From: Occallatibacter savannae
GTDB lineage: Bacteria > Acidobacteriota > Terriglobia > Terriglobales > Acidobacteriaceae
NCBI RefSeq assembly: GCF_003131205.1
Contig: NZ_QFFY01000003.1
Coordinates: forward strand, 1 to 64,000
Direction: 5' to 3'
Length of the DNA: 64,000 nucleotides
This document shows, in pieces, positions 7,826-15,098 of the stretch. The notes under the pieces were generated by a model that was given only the letters and a program-made list of their open reading frames with translations, was not told the origin of the DNA and did no database searches. Both the position numbers and the translations under genes were made by a program. How positions within the stretch are numbered: position 1 is the stretch's first letter; every line of letters starts with the position of its first letter.

Positions 7826-8344
7826 TCAATCATTCCTGACATATTCCGTCGTTGCCACCGTCTCCGCGCGTGCCCGCGCGCCCCGGATGATCACCACCAT
7901 GTAAATTCCAAGCGTCGCGAAGATCGCCGCCATGAATACCGGCACGATCCCCGGCGACAACCGGAACGCTCCGATCCTGGCGCCGTTAATGATCCCGCTC
8001 TGGATGTAGACGAAAAGGCACAGAATCTCCATCTTGATCAGTGCCACCATCTCACGCGTCTTCTGCTGAATGAACGGCAGATTGATCTCGGTCACCCGCA
8101 CCGGCAGATTGAAAGTCCTGAACTGAATGCTCGCCAGCGCGGTCATCAGCAGGTAAAGTCCCAGTCCGACCACCGGCAGAATCCAGAGAACTCCCGGCGA
8201 ACCCCACGCGTTCGGCCGCCCCGTGATATCGAAGTGTGTCGGAACTCGGTCTGGTAGGCGATCCGGCCCGTTCAGAGCCCAATAGGTGATCCAGAAGAGA
8301 TACCCCAACACGACAAGGCCCGGCACTTCGATCGTCTTACGCAT
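7826..8344 (-). CDS. DUF1648-family integral membrane protein
   Basis: A 172-residue membrane protein. The first helix is at about residues 8-22; then comes the DUF1648-like segment GPDRLPDRVPTHFDITGRPNAWGSP, which matches the family pattern P..PxHF...G....W; then helices at about 53-72, 105-125 and 138-158. The ATG at 8344 has GAGGT six bases upstream; the longer frame to 8446 would overlap the mntH gene. DUF1648 proteins relate to SdpI-type immunity or signalling proteins, but this one has no toxin partner nearby, so no function is assigned. Confidence 0.75.
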   Translation of the reverse strand: MRKTIEVPGLVVLGYLFWITYWALNGPDRLPDRVPTHFDITGRPNAWGSPGVLWILPVVGLGLYLLMTALASIQFRTFNLPVRVTEINLPFIQQKTREMVALIKMEILCLFVYIQSGIINGARIGAFRLSPGIVPVFMAAIFATLGIYMVVIIRGARARAETVATTEYVRND

Positions 8345-8409
8345 GGCTGACCTCAATCTGACAGGTACAGACAAGCATAAGGCCAAATCCCCTGTGGGCC
8401 GCCCTTTAC

Positions 8410-9744
8410 TTACGCCTTGCCCTGCGTCATCAGCACCAGCAGCCACCCATTAGCCGCTGCAATCAGAACAGCCACACTCCACGCCAGCCCCTTCAGCCAC
8501 CGCGCGTTCACAAACTCACCCATCTTCGCGCGGTCGCTCGTAAACATCACCAGCGGAATCACCGCAAAGCTCAGCTGCAGCGACAGGATCACCTGGCTCA
8601 GGATCAGAAGCTTCTCCGTCCCCCGCTCGCCGTTGAACCACACCACGAGGATCGTCGGCACAATCGCCAGCCCGCGCGTAATCAGCCGTCGCAGCCACTG
8701 CGAAACCTTCAGGTGAACGAATCCCTCCATCACGATCTGCCCGGCCAGCGTCCCCGTTATCGACGAGTTCTGCCCCGACGCCAGCAGCGCCACCGCAAAT
8801 AGCGTGCTCGCAAACCCCGCCCCCACTAGCGGACTCAGCAGCTTGTAAGCGTCCTCAATCGCCGCCACCTCGAAGTGCCCGCTGCGATGAAACACCGCCG
8901 CCGCGACAATCAGGATTCCCGCATTCACAAACAGCGCCAGCGTCAGCGCCATCGCCGAATCCACATTCGCCATATGGATGGCTTCGCGCTTGCCCTCAGG
9001 CGTTCGCTTGTAGTTCCGGCTCTGCACGATCGAAGAATGCAGATAAAGATTGTGCGGCATCACCGTCGCGCCCAGGATCCCGATCGCGATATACAGCATC
9101 GCCGGATTCGTGACGATCTGCGGCGACGGAATCACCAAACTCCTCAACGCCGTCAGGTGCTCCGGCCTCGACAGAAAGACCTGCACCCCGAACATCGCCA
9201 GAATCGTCCCGATCAGCACAATCACCAGCGCCTCGACATACCGGAACCCCCACCGCTGCAGCAGCAGGATCAGCAGCACATCCACGCCCGTAATCAGCAC
9301 CCCATACAACAGCGGAATGTGAAACAGCAACTGCAGTGCAATGGCTGACCCGATCACCTCCGCCAGGTCGCACGCCGCAATCGCAATCTCCGCCCCAAGC
9401 CACAGCAGGATGCTCGCTTTCTTCCCGAAGCTCTCATGGCACAGCTGCGCCAGGTCGCGCTCCGTCGCCACCCCCAGTTTCAGCGCCAGGCTCTGCAGCA
9501 GGATTGCCATCAGGTTTGACAGCATGATCACGAACAGCAGCGTGTATCCGAACCGCGATCCACCCGCAATGTCCGTCGCCCAGTTCCCCGGGTCCATATA
9601 CCCGACCGAAATCAGGAACCCCGGCCCGATAAAACCAAGCAGCCTCTTCCAGTACACGCGCGAACCAGAAATACGCACGCTCGAATGCACTTCGGGCAAT
9701 GAAGGCTCGTTGAGCCTTCCCGGATTTGTGATCTCTGTCGCCAT
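8410..9744 (-). CDS. mntH: Nramp-family divalent metal (manganese) transporter MntH
   Basis: A 444-residue, roughly eleven-helix inner-membrane protein that imports Mn2+ (and possibly Fe2+) with protons. The diagnostic metal-site motifs are present: DPGNW in helix 1 (residues 51-55) and MPHNLYLHSS in helix 6 (around residue 226). The N-terminal 30 residues are a soluble tail. The ATG at 9744 is 90 bases past the stop of the DtxR/MntR-type regulator gene, on the same strand. The AT-rich gap contains DtxR-type dyad sequence, so metal-dependent repression by the neighbouring regulator is likely. The manganese assignment comes from the family and context. Confidence 0.93.
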   Translation of the reverse strand: MATEITNPGRLNEPSLPEVHSSVRISGSRVYWKRLLGFIGPGFLISVGYMDPGNWATDIAGGSRFGYTLLFVIMLSNLMAILLQSLALKLGVATERDLAQLCHESFGKKASILLWLGAEIAIAACDLAEVIGSAIALQLLFHIPLLYGVLITGVDVLLILLLQRWGFRYVEALVIVLIGTILAMFGVQVFLSRPEHLTALRSLVIPSPQIVTNPAMLYIAIGILGATVMPHNLYLHSSIVQSRNYKRTPEGKREAIHMANVDSAMALTLALFVNAGILIVAAAVFHRSGHFEVAAIEDAYKLLSPLVGAGFASTLFAVALLASGQNSSITGTLAGQIVMEGFVHLKVSQWLRRLITRGLAIVPTILVVWFNGERGTEKLLILSQVILSLQLSFAVIPLVMFTSDRAKMGEFVNARWLKGLAWSVAVLIAAANGWLLVLMTQGKA

Positions 9745-9797
9745 GAAAAACAGACAAGAAGGACAGCCGACTCTATCCAGTCGTAGTATGGCACAAG

Positions 9798-9839
9798 TTA
9801 ACTTAGGTTAATAGAAATTATTATTGCAGATTACCTAAG
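9798..9839 (-). promoter_or_regulatory. DtxR/MntR-type operator region upstream of mntH
   Basis: TTAAC-TTAG-GTTAA (9798-9811) is a perfect 5-bp-arm dyad. Its CTTAGGT half is mirrored by ACCTAAG at 9833-9839, giving a wider inverted repeat. TTAGGTTA resembles the half-site of known DtxR/IdeR boxes. It lies 54-95 bases before the mntH start and overlaps the stop codon of the regulator gene. The metal and mode of binding are inferred. Confidence 0.6.
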
Positions 9840-10500
9840 CTTCAGGGCGCAGCCAGACCGCCTCCGCCGCGGGCCTTCCCAGGATCGAACTCCCCGACGG
9901 AAGCTCAATGGATACCGTCTGATCGTAGTTCTGGCTCACAACCTTGAGCGTCTGGTCCGGCCCCACGCCCATACGATGCAGAAAGAGCAGCAGTTGGGAG
10001 TCTCGCTCCTGCAGGCTCGTCACCCGGTAGCGTTCCCCCGCCGTCGCCTCCGACAGGGGCACCTCCCCGCGCTTCTTCCGCTCCGCTGGCTTCTCCGGCA
10101 GCACCGCATTCCCATGCGGACACGCCCCGCCCTCCCCCAGTTTTTCCTTCAGCTTTGCTTCGAAAGCCGGCGACACCGCATGCTCCAGCCGCTCCGCCTC
10201 ATCGTGGATCTCGTACCACGCCATCCCGAAAATCTCTTTCAGCATGCGCTCGATCAGGTGATGCCGCAGAGCCGTCCGATAAGCGGTCTCTTTGCCCGTC
10301 TGCGTCAGGCGAACAATCCCGTCCTCGCTCATCTCCACGTACCCGTCGCGCCGCAGCCGCTTCAACGCCATCGTCACCGCCGGAGCCGACACCTCCAGCC
10401 AGTGCGCCAGCATCGCTGGAATCACCTGCCTGCCCTCCGACTCGCCCTCAAGAATGGCTTTGAGATAGTTTTCTTTCGAAACCTGGATCGCGTCTTTCAT
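9835..10500 (-). CDS. mntR: DtxR/MntR-family metal-dependent repressor
   Basis: A 221-residue regulator. An N-terminal winged helix (about residues 1-65, with ENYLKAIL and SAPAVTMALKRLRRDGYV as the helix-turn-helix) is followed by the dimerisation and metal-binding domain (HHLIERML, then WYEIHDEAERLEHAVS, giving the expected His/Glu/Asp ligands). A C-terminal SH3-like FeoA-type domain covers about 145-221 (LLFLHRMGVGPDQTLKVV). The start at 10500 gives the expected N-terminus; an upstream in-frame extension to 10548 is possible but adds only a basic tail. It is placed directly before mntH, hence the name, but iron sensing cannot be excluded. Confidence 0.87.
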   Translation of the reverse strand: MKDAIQVSKENYLKAILEGESEGRQVIPAMLAHWLEVSAPAVTMALKRLRRDGYVEMSEDGIVRLTQTGKETAYRTALRHHLIERMLKEIFGMAWYEIHDEAERLEHAVSPAFEAKLKEKLGEGGACPHGNAVLPEKPAERKKRGEVPLSEATAGERYRVTSLQERDSQLLLFLHRMGVGPDQTLKVVSQNYDQTVSIELPSGSSILGRPAAEAVWLRPEA

Positions 10501-10589
10501 CGTCCCATTCACTCTACTGCTTTTCCGCGATGAAAACTCCGCTGCCATTCAGCAGCACAATCCCAAAATCCGCACGCACCCAGGACGGC

Positions 10590-11105
10590 TCAGTTCGCCG
10601 CGCTGCCCATCTCCACGGTCGACCTCTCCAACCCCGCCACAAACCGCATCATCTCCAGCGCGCTTGCCCATCGCGCTCCCGGCAGCCCGGCATCATCCAC
10701 CTCACCCTCATCGTCCGCAAGAAGAAACTTGAACCCGACGCCGTCTTCCGCGTTCCGAACCACGCAAGCCTCCACCGTGACAAACTCCTCCACGTCGCCC
10801 GAATCCGTCCTCACCAAACTCAGCGGCATCGGACTGCCCGGCATCCATCGATCCTCCGTCACAAGAAACAATCCGGAATTGCTGATATCTCCCACCACGT
10901 ACCGCTTCGAAGAGATGCCGATGAATGCCACAATCGGCGGCATCGCGATCCGCCTGTGCCTGCGTTGATCCGGGAAGATCATATGCAGCGCCCTCAGCAT
11001 CAGAGGCTTCTTGCCCACCCTGCGGACTCCGTACACCCCCTGCCGATTGATCACATAGAGCTCCCGCTCCTGGTTCATCATCGGATTCCGCAGCGGATTG
11101 CGCAT
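10590..11105 (-). CDS. PilZ-domain protein (likely c-di-GMP receptor)
   Basis: A 171-residue protein with one PilZ domain in its central and C-terminal part. The two ligand motifs are visible: the Arg-rich DQRRHRR near residue 47 and DISNSG near residue 73, matching RxxxR and D/NxSxxG. The N-terminal 45 residues (LYVINRQGVYGVRRVGKKP) are unrelated and beta-rich. GAGGAG lies six bases before the ATG at 11105. It stands between the metal regulator and the HlyD gene on the same strand, with gaps of about 90 and 146 bases. No motility or secretion gene is directly attached. Confidence 0.85.
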   Translation of the reverse strand: MRNPLRNPMMNQERELYVINRQGVYGVRRVGKKPLMLRALHMIFPDQRRHRRIAMPPIVAFIGISSKRYVVGDISNSGLFLVTEDRWMPGSPMPLSLVRTDSGDVEEFVTVEACVVRNAEDGVGFKFLLADDEGEVDDAGLPGARWASALEMMRFVAGLERSTVEMGSAAN

Positions 11106-11251
11106 GACTCTCCTCTACGTACTTATCGGCGAGCCCCGCACAAAAATTCAGTTCCTGTAGAGTCTCCTGCCCCAAACGCAAAACCAGCTCCCCGATTCCT
11201 CGAAGAGCTGGCCAAAGCTATTACTGGCGACTAGTAACTGGCAGCTCGAGA

Positions 11252-12481
11252 CTATTTCACCGATACCTTCGGCTCCACCGACAACCCCGGCCGCAGCGCA
11301 TGATTCGGGTCTTCCTGGTTGAGATTATCAAAATCGATTCTCACCGGAACACGCTGCACCACCTTCACGTAGTTGCCCGTCGCATTCTCCGGCGGAAACA
11401 GCGACAGCACCGATCCCGTCGCTCCGCCAATCTGCGTGATCTTTCCGTCGTATTCCTTACCCGTCGCGTCCACGTGGATCTTCACCGCCTGGTTAGGACC
11501 CATATGCTTCAACTGCGTTTCCTTGAAGTTCGCCGTCACCCACAAGTCTTCAAGCGACACCAGCGTCAGCATGTTCTGTCCCGCCGCAACGTTCTGGTTG
11601 ATCTCCACGCTCTTGCGCGTAATGATGCCCGCCACCGGCGCGATGATCTTCGTGTAACTCAAGTTCAGGTTGGCCTGGTCCAGCTGCGCCTGCGCCTTCT
11701 GCACTTCTGCTTCTGCCTGCTTGTACCGCGCATTCTGCGCTGCAACCTGCTGCGGACCCGTCTGTGCGTACTTCAACTGCGCCTGCGCCTGCGATGCCTT
11801 CTCGCTCGCAACCCGCACCGCATCCGCCGCTGCGCGCTCGTTGGCATGTGCATCGTCGACCGAAGCCTTCGCCGCATCTGCCGACGCAACGGCTGCGTCA
11901 TACTGCTGCTTGCTGATCACGTCCTTCTCGACCAGCGGCTTGTAGCGCTGCAGATCCGACTGCGCCTTCGCGTTGTTCGCCTCAGCCTGCACCACCTTCG
12001 CGTGAGCTGCTGCCAGTTGCGACTGCGCCTGTGAGATGCCCGCGGATGCGGCAGTCACATCGGAACCCGCCGACGCCAGGTTGCTCCCGGTGTTGATGCT
12101 CGTGATCGGAACAGCCACCTTGGCAGCCGTGGCAGACGCCTCGGCGCTGGCCAATGCCGCCTTTGCATTCTCCACCGCCACTTCGTAATCCCGCGGATCG
12201 AGCTCGGCGATCAGGTCGCCCTTCTTCACCTGCTGGTTCTCTTCAACATTGACCTTGATCACTTGGCCGTTGATGCGCGAACTCACCTGGATCAGGTGCC
12301 CATTGATCTGCGCGTCATCCGTGTCCTCGTAATACGTCGAGTGCCACCAGAATCCGATCGCTACCAGTACCAGAATCACCACCACCGCGATGATGATCCC
12401 TTTGCGGCGAGAAGGGGGCTGCGCCACCTCTGTGCTCTCATCGCGCGGCGCCTGCACTGTCGTTGTGGATGTTTCCGCCAC
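11252..12481 (-). CDS. HlyD/EmrA-type membrane fusion protein
   Basis: A 409-residue periplasmic adaptor. A short cytoplasmic tail with RRKG precedes one transmembrane helix (about 29-47). Then come the biotinyl-lipoyl halves (INGQVIKVNVEENQQVKKGDLIAELD and, later, IIAPVAGIITRKSVEINQNV) flanking a long Ala/Gln-rich alpha-hairpin (about 100-260), and a C-terminal beta-barrel. The length of the hairpin and the Asp-Asp-Ala-Gln opening match EmrA. The start is GTG, two bases after the tolC-like stop, so the two are translationally coupled. The expected MFS partner (EmrB) is not next to it, which is odd. Confidence 0.9.
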   Translation of the reverse strand: MAETSTTTVQAPRDESTEVAQPPSRRKGIIIAVVVILVLVAIGFWWHSTYYEDTDDAQINGHLIQVSSRINGQVIKVNVEENQQVKKGDLIAELDPRDYEVAVENAKAALASAEASATAAKVAVPITSINTGSNLASAGSDVTAASAGISQAQSQLAAAHAKVVQAEANNAKAQSDLQRYKPLVEKDVISKQQYDAAVASADAAKASVDDAHANERAAADAVRVASEKASQAQAQLKYAQTGPQQVAAQNARYKQAEAEVQKAQAQLDQANLNLSYTKIIAPVAGIITRKSVEINQNVAAGQNMLTLVSLEDLWVTANFKETQLKHMGPNQAVKIHVDATGKEYDGKITQIGGATGSVLSLFPPENATGNYVKVVQRVPVRIDFDNLNQEDPNHALRPGLSVEPKVSVK

Positions 12482-12483
12482 GT

Positions 12484-13926
12484 CTACTTCCCTCCCAAAT
12501 ATCTTTTGTAATCCTGCCCTGCTCCAAGCGCGCGCGCCAAACTCAGCTTGGCCACGTTATCGCGATAAAGGCTGGATACATATTGATCGTTTGCCTGCGC
12601 CACCGACTGCTCTGCCTGGCTCACCGCAAGGTTGTCGCTCACGCCGTTCACATACCGCTGCTGCGCTTCGCTCAAAGCCTCGTTCGCCAGTTCAACGCTC
12701 GATTTCGCAACCTCGACCTGCTTCTGCGCGGCCTCGATATCCAGCAGCGCATCGCGAATGTCCGCGTCCACCTGTGCGTTCATGTCGCTTAGCTGCGCGT
12801 TCTGAGTATCAAGTTGCGATTGCGCAACCTGCGCCTCACCGCGCAGCCCGAATTCTTTGAACACCGGCACGCTCAGCGTTCCCTGCGCATCGCCGGTCCC
12901 GTGCGAATGCCGCACGTTCACGCCGATATCTCCGTAATCCGCATCAACCTTCACCGTCGGATAGCGGTCTGCCGTCGCGCCCTTCCTCTGCTCCTCGGCG
13001 GCCTTCGTCTGCTCCACCATCGCCGCCAGATCCTTGCGGTTCGCATGAGCTTGCTTGATCGTCGCGTCCACATCAAGATGATCGAAAGCCGCGTACGGAG
13101 CCTTGTCCGACAAATTGAATTTCTGATCCAGCGGAAGCCCGATCACCCGAGCCAGCGCCAGCTTGTCTTTCTCCAGGCTGTTCTGCGCCACAATCAGCTG
13201 CTGCTGCAGCGACTGGTAGTCCACCTGGGCCCGCAGCACATCCAGCTTCGGAGCCGTACCTGCCTCGTGATTCGCGTTCGCCTGGTCCAGCGAAACCTTA
13301 GCCGTTGCAACCTGCGCTTGGAAGCTCTCCACACGCCCCTGATCCGCGAGCACAAGCATGTAGGCGTTGCCCGCGGTCAGAACCACCATGTCCCGCGCAT
13401 CCTGCTCCGACAGCCGCGCTGCATTGAACTGGTGCTTCGCCGCCATATACGAACGCAGCGCCTTCAAGTCCAGCAGCGACCAGCTCAGCGATGCGCGCAG
13501 ATCGGTGTAGCCAAACGGCCCGATGATCGTCGGAAAACCCGGAATCCTCAAACCCTGCGCGGCGAGATCCACTTGCATCTCCGCCTCGCGAGCATTGAAT
13601 TCCACATCTGGCAAAAGCGGCTGAAGCTGACTCAGTCTCTGCGCCTTTGCTGAAGCTGTCTGCGTCCCGCTGAGAATCGCGCCCAGATTGTTCTTGACGG
13701 CGCGCTGGATCGCATCATCCAGCGAAAGATCCAGCGTCTGGCCGGTCGCCTGCCCCGCCGTGACGCTTCCTTGAAAGCTGCCCGCTGTCGGACCTGCAGA
13801 CTGGCCCGGAATCGACGTGGGTAACTGCTGTGCAATCAGCATCCCCGGCGCCATAGTTCCAGCCATCAGCGCCAGCGCCGCACACCAAAAAAGTTGTTGA
13901 GGGTACTTCCTACAGTCTGGGGACAT
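12484..13926 (-). CDS. TolC-family outer-membrane efflux protein
   Basis: A 480-residue outer-membrane channel. The signal peptide runs to about residue 32 (MLIAQ). Two OEP repeats follow: the first contains LSLDDAIQRAVKNNLGA, LSQLQPLLPDVEF and the DLRASLSWSLLDLKALRSY strand; the second contains ARVIGLPLDQKF, the DYGDIGVNVRHSHGTG strand and a C-terminal hairpin rich in ALSEAQQRY and SQAEQSVAQAN. Its role is to bridge to the adaptor encoded immediately downstream. The upstream region (13927-14180) holds only a short CCCTA-type repeat tract and the end of the divergent-sigma gene. Confidence 0.9.
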   Translation of the reverse strand: MSPDCRKYPQQLFWCAALALMAGTMAPGMLIAQQLPTSIPGQSAGPTAGSFQGSVTAGQATGQTLDLSLDDAIQRAVKNNLGAILSGTQTASAKAQRLSQLQPLLPDVEFNAREAEMQVDLAAQGLRIPGFPTIIGPFGYTDLRASLSWSLLDLKALRSYMAAKHQFNAARLSEQDARDMVVLTAGNAYMLVLADQGRVESFQAQVATAKVSLDQANANHEAGTAPKLDVLRAQVDYQSLQQQLIVAQNSLEKDKLALARVIGLPLDQKFNLSDKAPYAAFDHLDVDATIKQAHANRKDLAAMVEQTKAAEEQRKGATADRYPTVKVDADYGDIGVNVRHSHGTGDAQGTLSVPVFKEFGLRGEAQVAQSQLDTQNAQLSDMNAQVDADIRDALLDIEAAQKQVEVAKSSVELANEALSEAQQRYVNGVSDNLAVSQAEQSVAQANDQYVSSLYRDNVAKLSLARALGAGQDYKRYLGGK

Positions 13927-14138
13927 CGATCCTTGATTTCCTGGCCTTTTGAAAAAATCCGCCGGAGATTCGTTTGCACTTCTCTAGATGCCCACCCTGG
14001 GCTCGCAGGTTCTTTATCTCTAGTCTATCGAACAAAAAATGCTCGACTTGCCGAAAGTCGCACTCATCCCGCCGACCGGCGTGATTCAGCTCACTCTACC
14101 TCATCGGCTCGTTCTTCTTTTGGCCCCGCGTCCCAAAG

Positions 14139-14173
14139 TTTACGTCCCTATGTCCCTAGGCCCTACGTCCCTT
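14139..14173 (+). repeat. CGTCCCTA-type heptamer tract
   Basis: Four degenerate copies of (A/C/T)GTCCCTA sit just past the stop codon of the minus-strand sigma-like gene. Longer tracts of the same unit are at 36235-36283 and 52487-52546. Confidence 0.6.
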
Positions 14174-14180
14174 GCTTCAC

Positions 14181-14867
14181 TTACTTCACCGCGTGGATCA
14201 ACTGCGATGCCAGCGAGCACAGACCCTGCCGGAAAATCTCCCGCACCGCGTCGGCGCTCCATCCCTCCGCGCCTTTTCCCGCGTGGCCCGCAAGCATCTC
14301 AGCCGTCTCCGTCGCGGAGAACCCCGCCACAGCCCGCAGCACGAACACCACTCTGGTCTGCGTTGCCAGACCTTCGATCCATTTCTTCACGCTCTCGCGA
14401 TTCGGCCCGGCCAGCATGCTCTCGAGTTCCGCTCTTGAAATCCCCGCCGCTTCCAGATCGTCATCCTCGATACAGGTGACAGCGTGCTCCAGCCCTTCCG
14501 GAGCTGCAAGGCTTCCCGGTTTACGTTCAGAGAGCAGCTCGATTGCTGCACTACACAGCGCTCTCCGGCTGCTCTTCCGCGCTTCCTCGGCGCTCGAACA
14601 TGCCGAAATCTCCGTCCGCGCAACCGCCGTCTCCACCAGTTGAATGCTGTCCTCGCCTTCGCCCACCAGCATCGATGCCATGCTGTAGAGCCCCGCCGCG
14701 ATCACGTCGAGCAGCGCATCCATCCCGCCCAATGCAGTCGAAACCGTCGCATCGTCCTTCGGTTGCCCGTCCAGCAAGCCCTGCACCTTCTGCGACAATT
14801 CCTCGGCTCCCTCTGGAACCGGCTGTTGGGGAATCAGAACATCCTTCGCATCGGACTCGTGAGACAT
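14181..14867 (-). CDS. Divergent ECF-sigma-like protein
   Basis: A 228-residue protein. The start at 14867 has GAGGTGG eight to nine bases upstream, better than the longer reading to 14942. The C-terminal part (about 165-228) resembles sigma-70 region 4: TRVVFVLRAVAGFSATETAEMLAG followed by AVREIFRQGLCSLASQLI. The segment LYSMASMLVGEGEDSIQLVETAVARTEI (about 60-88) reads like a degraded region 2.1-2.2. The conserved DxxQ(E/D)xF polymerase-contact motif is not intact. It may be an atypical sigma factor or a protein derived from one that no longer binds core polymerase. It is divergent from ppk. Confidence 0.5.
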   Translation of the reverse strand: MSHESDAKDVLIPQQPVPEGAEELSQKVQGLLDGQPKDDATVSTALGGMDALLDVIAAGLYSMASMLVGEGEDSIQLVETAVARTEISACSSAEEARKSSRRALCSAAIELLSERKPGSLAAPEGLEHAVTCIEDDDLEAAGISRAELESMLAGPNRESVKKWIEGLATQTRVVFVLRAVAGFSATETAEMLAGHAGKGAEGWSADAVREIFRQGLCSLASQLIHAVK

Positions 14868-15098
14868 AAAGTGACCACCTCGTTGGCAAAAAACAGACCT
14901 GGCCGAGTCTTTATCCTCAACCCACGCCCCGTCATGGGTCAATCATCCCTGCGTTCGATTTCCCGTCGTTTTTTGCAATCCGTTAACCTGATTTTCTCCA
15001 CCCTCTGTAAGCATGACCAGCAGTTACAATCGCAGCTTCCATTCCTCTCGACAGGCTCAACGCTGTAGACTTTCCCTCGCGGTTCGTAATTCACTGAA

